Positions 58,554-64,000 of a DNA stretch of 64,000 nt are shown one piece after another (positions within the stretch are counted from its first letter, which is position 1; each line of letters begins with the position of its first letter). The notes beneath the pieces are model-generated. The model was not told the origin of the DNA. It saw only the letters and a program-made list of their open reading frames with translations, and searched no databases. The DNA is taken from the NCBI RefSeq assembly GCF_040640155.1, contig NZ_JBFABE010000012.1, positions 1 through 64,000 of the forward strand, in the 5' to 3' direction. Source of the DNA: Streptosporangium sp040640155 (GTDB lineage: Bacteria > Actinomycetota > Actinomycetes > Streptosporangiales > Streptosporangiaceae). The position numbers were made by a program, and so were the translations under genes.

Positions 58554-59484
58554 GCGGCGTGAAGGCGGTCGTCCGCTCCAGACCGGCGGCCCGGCCCTTC
58601 GCCGCCACCACCAGCGCCATCTTCCGGGACGCCTCGTCGATCATCTCGTCGCCGAGCATGACCGCGCCGCGCATCTCGACCGTCGTGTGGTACTCGTACG
58701 CGTCGAGGATCAGCTCGGCGTGGTCGTAGTCCTGCTGCGACGGCGAGAACACCTCGTTCGCGGCCTCGATCTGGGAGGGGTGCAGCACCCACTTGCCGTC
58801 GAAGCCGAGGGCGGCGGCCCGGCCGGCCACCCTGCGGAACCCGTCCAGATTCTTGATCGCCAGATAGGGGCCGTCGATCGCCTGAAGGTCGTGCATGCGG
58901 GCGGCCATCAGGATGCGCATCAGGACGTAGTGGTAGGCGTCCCCCTCGGTGTAGCCGGGCGGCTGCTCCCCGACCACCAGGGTCCGCATGTTGATCGAGG
59001 CCATGAAGTCGGCGGGGCCGAAGACCAGCGTCTCCAGGCGCGGGGAGGCGCCGCCGATGGCGTCCACGTTGACCAGGCCCCTGGCGTTCTCGATCTGGGC
59101 CTCGATGCCGATCCGGCCGACCGGGAGCCCGTTGGCCTTCTCGATCTGGGTGAGCAGCGTGTCCAGCCACATCACCTGGGCGGCGTCCTCCACCTTGGGC
59201 AGCATCAGGCAGTCGAGGAACTCCCCCGCGCCCTCCACGACCTCGATGACGTCGCGATAGGTCCACCGGGTGCCCAGATCGTTGACCCGGACCACCCTCG
59301 TCCTGCCCGACCAGTCGCCCTCGCGCAGGGCCGCCACGATGTTCTTGCGCGCCCCCTCCTTGGCCGACGGCGCGACCGAGTCCTCCAGGTCGAGGAAGAC
59401 CTGGTCGGAGGGAAGGCCCTGGGCCTTCTCCAGGAAACGGGGGTTACTGCCGGGGACCGCGAGACACGAACGTCGGGAACGCAT
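58543..59484 (-). CDS. HpcH/HpaI-family CoA-ester lyase (CitE-like)
   Basis: A 313-residue TIM-barrel enzyme of the citrate-lyase beta / malyl-CoA lyase branch. RSCLAVPGSNPRFLEKA at the start, VFLDLEDSVAPSAK (metal Glu-Asp), IGIEAQIENARGLVNV (metal Glu), VFGPADFMASI, and KWVLHPSQIEAANEVF are the standard blocks. Members split or form malyl-, citramalyl- or methylmalyl-CoA with Mg2+. The ATG at 59484 has no ribosome site but TAGATA eight bases before it, so the transcript may be leaderless. Exact substrate unknown. Confidence 0.92.
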   Translation of the reverse strand: MRSRRSCLAVPGSNPRFLEKAQGLPSDQVFLDLEDSVAPSAKEGARKNIVAALREGDWSGRTRVVRVNDLGTRWTYRDVIEVVEGAGEFLDCLMLPKVEDAAQVMWLDTLLTQIEKANGLPVGRIGIEAQIENARGLVNVDAIGGASPRLETLVFGPADFMASINMRTLVVGEQPPGYTEGDAYHYVLMRILMAARMHDLQAIDGPYLAIKNLDGFRRVAGRAAALGFDGKWVLHPSQIEAANEVFSPSQQDYDHAELILDAYEYHTTVEMRGAVMLGDEMIDEASRKMALVVAAKGRAAGLERTTAFTPPTA

Positions 59485-59498
59485 GAGCACAGTATCTA

Positions 59499-59519
59499 CC
59501 GCGACGCTTCGCGTCGCGG
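59499..59519. repeat. 9-bp perfect inverted repeat upstream of the lyase gene
   Basis: CCGCGACGC (59499-59507) / GCGTCGCGG (59511-59519) with a TTC loop, one base from the putative TAGATA -10 (59493-59498) of the lyase gene. It could be an operator or a hairpin. The remainder of 59485-59759 has no gene; GATGCC/GGCATC at 59713-59731 is a small stem in the bioY leader. Confidence 0.55.
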
Positions 59520-59759
59520 TTCGGCCGCTCAGGCCCGGCTCCTTCGCTCCTCGGTCCAGTCTCCGGCGCGGCCTCACGGGGATTCCGAAGGGGTGCTCCC
59601 GAGTCCTGTCCCACAGGGCGATCGGCGCCCGGGAGAGCAGGTGCCGGAACTATGGCCTCCGTACAAAGACCCCGGTCTGTTGTTGGCGGGGATCTCGTAG
59701 GACCCTTACCGGGGATGCCTGAGAATGGCATCAAGAATCGGCTAAGGGAGACACGTACG

Positions 59760-60335
59760 ATGGCAAACGCTTCTTCAATGGCCAGGCCCGCCGTCCTGTC
59801 CGATCTGATCCCGGGTTCCCGCGTCCGTGACGTCGCGCTGGTTGCGGGTGGTGCGGCGCTGACGGGTCTGGCAGCGCAGCTGAGCTTCCCGCTGCCCGGT
59901 TCGCCCGTTCCGGTCAGTGGCCAGACCTTCGCGGTCGTCCTCGTCGGCGCCGCCCTGGGCATGAACCGCGCCGCGCTGAGCATGATGCTCTACCTGCTGG
60001 CCGGCGTCGCGGGCGTGCCGTGGTTCGCCGAAGGCGCCTCGGGCTTCGGCGGGGCGTCCTTCGGGTACGTGATCGGCTTCATCGCCGCCGCGGCCCTGGT
60101 CGGCAGGCTCGCCGAGCGCGGCGGGGACCGCACCGTGGCGCGTACCGTCGGCACGATGGTCCTGGGAAACCTCGTCATCTACGCCTTCGGCCTTCCGGTG
60201 CTGATCGCGGTCACCCAGATGGACCTCGTCACCGGTCTCGTCAAGGGTGTGCTGCCCTTCCTGCTCGGCGACGCCCTCAAGATCGTCGTCGCGGCCGGGC
60301 TGCTCCCCGCGGCCTGGAGGCTCTCCCGGCGCTGA
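59760..60335 (+). CDS. bioY: biotin transporter BioY
   Basis: A 191-residue membrane S-component that captures biotin for an energy-coupling-factor transporter. Six hydrophobic segments; AAQLSFPLPGSPVPVSGQTFAVVLVGAALG is the family signature (PVPVTxQT-like), with YLLAGVAGVPWFAEGASG and GYVIGF following. AAGGGAG lies nine bases before the ATG. No BioM or BioN ATPase/transmembrane gene is adjacent, so it works alone or with a shared ECF module. A perfect inverted repeat follows the stop. Confidence 0.93.
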   Translation: MANASSMARPAVLSDLIPGSRVRDVALVAGGAALTGLAAQLSFPLPGSPVPVSGQTFAVVLVGAALGMNRAALSMMLYLLAGVAGVPWFAEGASGFGGASFGYVIGFIAAAALVGRLAERGGDRTVARTVGTMVLGNLVIYAFGLPVLIAVTQMDLVTGLVKGVLPFLLGDALKIVVAAGLLPAAWRLSRR

Positions 60336-60346
60336 CCCCACGGCGC

Positions 60347-60386
60347 GTACGGCCTGTGCCCTCGTCTCGGACGGCACAGGCCGTAC
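60347..60386. promoter_or_regulatory. 14-bp perfect inverted repeat between bioY and next gene
   Basis: GTACGGCCTGTGCC (60347-60360) / GGCACAGGCCGTAC (60373-60386) with a 12-base loop. The second arm runs into TACATT (60384-60389), a -10 six bases before the ATG at 60396. It may end bioY transcription, act as an operator for the leaderless gene, or both. Confidence 0.7.
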
Positions 60387-60395
60387 ATTCGTCTC

Positions 60396-60761
60396 ATGGG
60401 TGTGATCGAGGAGGGCGCGAAGAAGTCGAGCGTTCTGTGGCTGTCGCTGGACCGGCCCCGGCTGGCCTGGCACACCTGGCACGACGACGCGATCTACCTG
60501 GTCACCGGTGGGGGCGAGCAGTCGCTGCCGGGGCTGGCCGAGGCCGGTGAGGTCCGGGTGACGCTGCGCAGCAAGGACAACGGCGGGCACCTGGTGGCCT
60601 TCGACGCCTCCGTGGAGGTGGTGGACCAGGCCGAGGCGCCCGACGCGGTGGCGGCGCTGGCCAAGGAGCGGCTCAACGCTCCCGACGCCGCCCGGCTGGC
60701 GGAGCGCTGGGCCGCCGCTTCCCGGGTCATCCGCCTGGTCCCGCGCGAACCGGCCGTGTGA
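60396..60761 (+). CDS. small conserved actinobacterial protein
   Basis: A 121-residue soluble protein: SSVLWLSLDRPRLAWHTWHDDAIYLVTGGGEQSLPGLAEAGEVRVTLRSKDNGGHLVAFDASVEVV then a helical region with KERLNAPDAARLAERWAAASRVIRLVP. The beta pattern resembles split-barrel flavin-binding proteins, but I am not sure. Similar proteins occur in streptomycetes. The ATG follows a TACATT -10 by six bases and has no ribosome site, so the mRNA is probably leaderless. Function unknown. Confidence 0.82.
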   Translation: MGVIEEGAKKSSVLWLSLDRPRLAWHTWHDDAIYLVTGGGEQSLPGLAEAGEVRVTLRSKDNGGHLVAFDASVEVVDQAEAPDAVAALAKERLNAPDAARLAERWAAASRVIRLVPREPAV

Positions 60762-60833
60762 CCCGCGCCCGCCGGGGACGCCTACGGCATGGGGTCGACC
60801 CCCGCATGCGGGGTGGAACGGCGTGTGTGACGA

Positions 60834-61832
60834 TCACGGCGTGCGGGACGGCTGCGGCTCCGCTTCGAGCGTGTCGAGCGTGTCAGGCGCCGAAGGGTCC
60901 CCGGGCACGACCGCCGCGTCCGGCGCCGGCACGGGGGCCATCGTGGCCCGCTGGGCGAGGTAGGCGCCGATCAGGACGATCGCACCGCCCGCGACCTGGA
61001 ACGGGCCGAGCGCCTCGCCGAGGAGGACCCAGGCGGCCACCGCCCCGGCGATGACCTCCAGCGAGGCGACCGTGGAGCCGACCGCGGCCGACAGGCGGCG
61101 TACCGCGAGGACGCCGAGGATGTAGGCGATCACCGTGGCGACCACGATCAGGCAGGCCAGCGCCACGGCCGCCGGCAGCGTGTGACCGGGTGCCGGGGTG
61201 GCCTCGGTGCCGAGCGCCGCCCAGGGGATGTCCCAGGGCCGGGAGATCGGGGCGAGTGCCACGGCGGCGCCCAGCAGGCCCCAGGTGACCAGGCCGAGCG
61301 GGTCGATGTCGGCGCCGGAGTTCTCGCTGAGCAGGAAGTACCCGGTGCAGCAGGCCGCCGCGGCGAAGGCGAGCAGCAGGCCGAGCGGGTCGAGGGCGAG
61401 GCCGGACCAGATCTCCACCACCACGCCGAGTCCGAGCACGGCGACGATCGCGCCGACGTAGGCCGTGCGCGGCGGGCGTCCCCGCCGGACGAACCGTACC
61501 CAGAGCACCACCAGCACCGGCGAGGTGAACTCGATGAGCAGCGTGACGCCGACCGGGAGGCGGGTGATCGCCGCGAAGAACAGGGCCTGCACGCCGGCGA
61601 CCGCGATCACCGCGTACGCCGCGAAGAACGGCAGCCGCGAGCGCGGGACGCGCAGTGCCGAGGGGCGGGCGACCGCGAGGATGCCCCCGAGCAGCAGCCC
61701 CGCGCCCGCCATCCGGACCCAGACCGCCTCCAGCGGGGCCAGCCCGGCCGCGCCGACGTACTTGGCCATGGGGCCGGAGAAGGCGAAGCAGAGCGAGGAG
61801 GTGAGCGCGATCAACAGTCCGGCACGTCTCAT
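60834..61832 (-). CDS. EamA/DMT-superfamily transporter (RhtA-like)
   Basis: A 332-residue membrane protein with ten hydrophobic helices in two EamA repeats (LIALTSSLCFAFSGPMAKYV, FFAAITRLPVGVTLLIEFTSPVLVVLW; VAYILGVLAVRRLSAAVGSTVASLEVIAGAVAAWVLLGEALG). The motif pattern GVTLLIEFTSP and LEVIAG with AWVLLGE is as in RhtA amino-acid exporters. A charged, Pro/Ala-rich tail follows. ATG start. Convergent with the small conserved gene. Substrate unknown. Confidence 0.92.
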   Translation of the reverse strand: MRRAGLLIALTSSLCFAFSGPMAKYVGAAGLAPLEAVWVRMAGAGLLLGGILAVARPSALRVPRSRLPFFAAYAVIAVAGVQALFFAAITRLPVGVTLLIEFTSPVLVVLWVRFVRRGRPPRTAYVGAIVAVLGLGVVVEIWSGLALDPLGLLLAFAAAACCTGYFLLSENSGADIDPLGLVTWGLLGAAVALAPISRPWDIPWAALGTEATPAPGHTLPAAVALACLIVVATVIAYILGVLAVRRLSAAVGSTVASLEVIAGAVAAWVLLGEALGPFQVAGGAIVLIGAYLAQRATMAPVPAPDAAVVPGDPSAPDTLDTLEAEPQPSRTP

Positions 61833-61958
61833 CAGACACCATTTCCGTAATTACCGTTATGCGGGTTTGATGCTGTCACGACGGGCGGCGGAGCGGCAAG
61901 CCTGTCTCACGGGACGCGCCCGGAGCGTGCCGACGGCGGGCCCGTACCGGAGGCCGCC

Positions 61959-61964
61959 TACGCT
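61959..61964 (+). promoter_or_regulatory. -10 element of a leaderless transcript
   Basis: TACGCT (TAnnnT) ends six bases before the GTG at 61971; no ribosome site is present. Spacing fits leaderless initiation at the start codon. Confidence 0.6.
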
Positions 61965-61970
61965 TCTGAT

Positions 61971-63215
61971 GTGAGGATCTTCATCGCGCGGCTCGCCGGC
62001 ACCCCGGTCTTCGACCCCGCCGGGGACCAGATCGGCCGGGTGCGTGACGTGGTGGTGGCCATCGCCGGCAGCACGCCGCCGCACGTGCACGGCCTGGTCG
62101 TCGAGGTACAGCCCCGGCGGCGGGTCTTCCTGCCGATCACCCGGGTGCGCTCGGCCAAGGCCGGGGCGGTCGTCTTCAGCGGCCGGCTCAACATGCGCAG
62201 GTTCGAGCAGCGGGCGACCGAGACCCTGGCCATCGCCGAGCTGCTCGACCTGAGGGTGGAGGTGGACGGCAGCCGGGCGACGGTGCTGGACCTGGCCATG
62301 GAGGAGACCCGGCGCGCCGAGTGGCTGATCACCAAGGTGGCGGTGCTGGGCAGCCCGCCCGGCATGGGGCTGCGCCGTCGCGGCGAGACCAGGATCGTCG
62401 ACTGGGCCGAGGTCCGCGGCTTCGGCGCGGTGCAGCAGGACCAGGGCGCGGCCAACCTGCTGGTCGCCTTCGAGTCCATGCGCGCCGCCGACCTGGCCGG
62501 GGCCCTGCACGAGCTGCCCGACAAGCGCCGCGCCGAGGTGGCCGCGGCCCTGGACGACGTACGCCTCGCCGACGTGCTGGAGGAGCTCCCCGAACGGGAC
62601 CAGATCGGCATCCTGAGCAGGCTCGCCCCGGAGCGGGCCGCGGACGTGCTGGAGGAGATGGCGCCCGACGACGCGGCCGACCTGCTGCAGGACCTCCCGG
62701 CCGAGCAGGCCGAGGCGCTGATGGCGCTGATGGAGCCGGAGGAGGCCGCGCCGGTCAGGCGGCTGCTGGTCTACCCGGAGAACACCGCGGGCGGGATCAT
62801 GACGAGCGAGCCGGTGGTGCTGCCGCCGAACGCCACGGTCGCCGAGGCGCTGGCCCACATCCGCCAGTCCGACCTCACCCCGGCGGTGGCCGCGCAGATC
62901 TACGTGGCCCGGCCGCCCGTCGAGACGCCCACCGGCCGCTTCCTCGGCCTGGCGCACTTCCAGCGGCTGTTGCGCGAGCCCCCGTCCACGCTGCTCGGCA
63001 GCATCCTGGACACCTCCCTGGACCCGATCAGGCCCTCCTTCACCCTGAACCAGGTCACCTTCTACCTCGCCACCTACAACCTGGTGGCGGTTCCCGTGGT
63101 GAACGAGGCCGGCCGCCTGGTCGGCGCCGTCACCGTGGACGACGTGCTCGACCACCTGCTGCCGGCCGACTGGCGCGAGCGGGACGACCGCCCGGAGAGG
63201 GACGAGAATGCCTGA
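61971..63215 (+). CDS. PRC-barrel / MgtE_N / CBS domain protein
   Basis: A 414-residue soluble protein. Two PRC-barrel-like units at the N terminus (AGTPVFDPAGDQIGRVRDVVV, VLDLAMEETRRAEWLITKVAVLG), then an MgtE N-domain of helical repeats (DLAGALHELPDKRRAEVAAAL, LADVLEELPERDQIGILSRL, AADVLEEMAPDDAADLLQDLP), then paired CBS domains (AGGIMTSEPVVLPPNATVAEAL, NQVTFYLATYNLVAVPVVNEAGRLVGAVTVDDVLDHLL). It has the cytosolic magnesium sensor of MgtE but no membrane channel. Followed by a DUF1003 gene with eight bases of overlap. Probably a Mg2+ or nucleotide sensor. Confidence 0.92.
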   Translation: MRIFIARLAGTPVFDPAGDQIGRVRDVVVAIAGSTPPHVHGLVVEVQPRRRVFLPITRVRSAKAGAVVFSGRLNMRRFEQRATETLAIAELLDLRVEVDGSRATVLDLAMEETRRAEWLITKVAVLGSPPGMGLRRRGETRIVDWAEVRGFGAVQQDQGAANLLVAFESMRAADLAGALHELPDKRRAEVAAALDDVRLADVLEELPERDQIGILSRLAPERAADVLEEMAPDDAADLLQDLPAEQAEALMALMEPEEAAPVRRLLVYPENTAGGIMTSEPVVLPPNATVAEALAHIRQSDLTPAVAAQIYVARPPVETPTGRFLGLAHFQRLLREPPSTLLGSILDTSLDPIRPSFTLNQVTFYLATYNLVAVPVVNEAGRLVGAVTVDDVLDHLLPADWRERDDRPERDENA

Positions 63216-63699
63216 CCGCCTCGACCAGCCCAGGCAGCCCGGCCTGCGGCTGCGCCCGCACTACGACCCCGAGGCGTTCGGGCGGCTGTCGGAGCAGATC
63301 GCCCGCTTCCTGGGCACCGCCAGGTTCCTGGTCTACATGACGGGGTTCGTCGCCATGTGGGTGCTGTGGAATGTCTTCGCCCCGGGCTCCGTGCGGTTCG
63401 ACCCCTACCCGTTCATCTTCCTGACGCTGATCCTGTCGCTGCAGGCCTCGTACGCGGCGCCGCTGATCCTGCTGGCCCAGAACCGGCAGGACGACCGGGA
63501 CCGGGTCCAGAACGAGCACGACCGCAGGGCCGCGGAGCGCAACCAGGCCGACCTGGAGTACCTCACCCGCGAGATCGCCGCCCTGCGGATGGCGCTCGGC
63601 GAGGTAGCCACCCGCGACTACATCCGCTCGGAGCTTCAACGCCTCCAGGAGGACCTTCAGGAGGACCTCCAGGAGCCTCGGACGCCCGTGGAGAGCTAG
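63208..63699 (+). CDS. DUF1003 membrane protein
   Basis: A 163-residue protein with a cytoplasmic N terminus, two membrane helices (FLVYMTGFVAMWVLWNVF and PFIFLTLILSLQASYAAPLILL) and a C-terminal coiled coil rich in Arg/Glu/Gln (QDDRDRVQNEHDRRAAERNQADLEYLTREIAAL). This is the DUF1003 arrangement. The ATG overlaps the stop of the MgtE_N/CBS gene, as in other actinobacteria, so the two probably work together in ion response. Confidence 0.93.
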   Translation: MPDRLDQPRQPGLRLRPHYDPEAFGRLSEQIARFLGTARFLVYMTGFVAMWVLWNVFAPGSVRFDPYPFIFLTLILSLQASYAAPLILLAQNRQDDRDRVQNEHDRRAAERNQADLEYLTREIAALRMALGEVATRDYIRSELQRLQEDLQEDLQEPRTPVES

Positions 63700-63810
63700 A
63701 ACCGAGCCGAACCCCGGGAGGGGGACCCGGCTCGCGTACGTCCGCCCGGGGTCCAGGTCCCCCGGGTGTCCTCTCGACCCGTCCTGCCGATCCGTCCTCC
63801 GCCCCGGGTC

Positions 63811-63849
63811 GCGCCCGCCCGGGGTCCGGTGCGGACCCCGGGCGGGCGC
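63811..63849. terminator. 17-bp perfect hairpin between convergent genes
   Basis: GCGCCCGCCCGGGGTCC (63811-63827) / GGACCCCGGGCGGGCGC (63833-63849) with a five-base loop, between the DUF1003 stop and the stop of the truncated gene on the other strand. Confidence 0.8.
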
Positions 63850-63871
63850 CGGCCGGCGGAACGAGTGCCGG

Positions 63872-64000
63872 TCAGTAGAAGAGGTTCTCCGGCTCCGGCA
63901 GGTCGACCAGTGCCGGGCCGCGCCAGCGGGCGGCGTCCTGGGGCACGTCGCGGGCGCTCAGGGTGCTGAGCGTCAGCGGGACCAGCACCTTGCTGGCGGC
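63872..64000 (-). CDS. truncated gene at the window edge, C-terminal 42 residues
   Basis: Reverse-strand reading frame open to the window end and closed by TGA at 63872-63874. The visible end reads SKVLVPLTLSTLSARDVPQD, then AARWRGPALVDLPEPENLFY. Codon usage is that of a real gene and it stops just beyond the hairpin at 63811-63849. Too short to assign. Confidence 0.6.
   Translation of the reverse strand, partial: AASKVLVPLTLSTLSARDVPQDAARWRGPALVDLPEPENLFY

Noticed and set aside
60757..60833. tRNA-like fold after the small conserved gene
   Set aside because: GGGTCGACCCC and nearby stems do not make a cloverleaf with a proper T-arm; no tRNA or rRNA gene was found in the window.

Overview
The window is a continuous piece of a high-GC actinobacterial chromosome. 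Gene content and style (WhiB7, AdnAB, mycoredoxin, many GTG/TTG starts, leaderless promoters, proline/glycine linkers expanded by short tandem repeats) point to a filamentous actinomycete of the Streptosporangiales type; the exact genus cannot be told from the sequence alone. Two runs of N (6291-6385 and 57020-57117) sit inside short tandem repeats and are assembly gaps.

Layout. 1-6.0 kb: a small helical protein, whiB7 with a full attenuation leader, tesB, uvrD2, a secreted esterase and a mycoredoxin. 6.0-7.6 kb: a gapped minisatellite and nudC. 7.6-12.5 kb: an iron-box-controlled three-gene operon (ATP-grasp enzyme plus two IucA/IucC synthetases) for a siderophore made without an NRPS. 12.6-20.5 kb: a secreted S45 acylase with a discoidin domain, a lipoprotein, a TetR/P450 pair and a divergent Lrp/EamA pair. 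20.5-28.0 kb: adnB and adnA, the actinobacterial end-resection motor-nuclease. 28.3-32.0 kb: a TagF-like polymerase, an alkyltransferase-like protein and a hypothetical. 32.1-36.9 kb: a tandem duplication of a two-gene cassette, each copy a single-pass membrane protein followed by a membrane-anchored subtilase. 37.0-40.1 kb: a palindrome-controlled membrane protein/regulator pair, moeZ and a hydrolase. 40.2-44 kb: a structured leader with a small secreted His/Asn-rich protein, a small acidic protein, TetR, DUF3107 and a MiaE-like ferritin fold. 44.1-50 kb: a DEAD-box helicase, a hydrolase, a RecB-like nuclease, a degenerate metallo-beta-lactamase-fold protein and TetR with a zinc ribbon. 50-58.6 kb: a divergent beta-helix (GH141-like) protein, DUF6758, a leaderless Nudix gene, a large beta-propeller membrane protein and a secreted protein/DUF6529 pair. 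58.5-64 kb: a CoA-ester lyase, bioY, a small conserved protein, EamA, a PRC/MgtE_N/CBS protein, DUF1003 and a truncated gene at the edge.

The series whiB7, uvrD2, mycoredoxin, nudC, adnB, adnA, ATL, moeZ, TetR, DUF3107, MiaE-like, DEAD helicase follows the order known for Mycobacterium tuberculosis Rv3197A to Rv3211 (recalled, not searched). The window therefore reads as an ancient DNA-repair, redox and stress backbone into which lineage-specific blocks (siderophore, acylase/P450, TagF-like, subtilase cassettes) have been placed. The least explained elements are the duplicated membrane-protein/subtilase cassette, the ATP-grasp NIS cluster, the triplicated RPDLLVA motif in the propeller protein and the structured leader near 40.4 kb.
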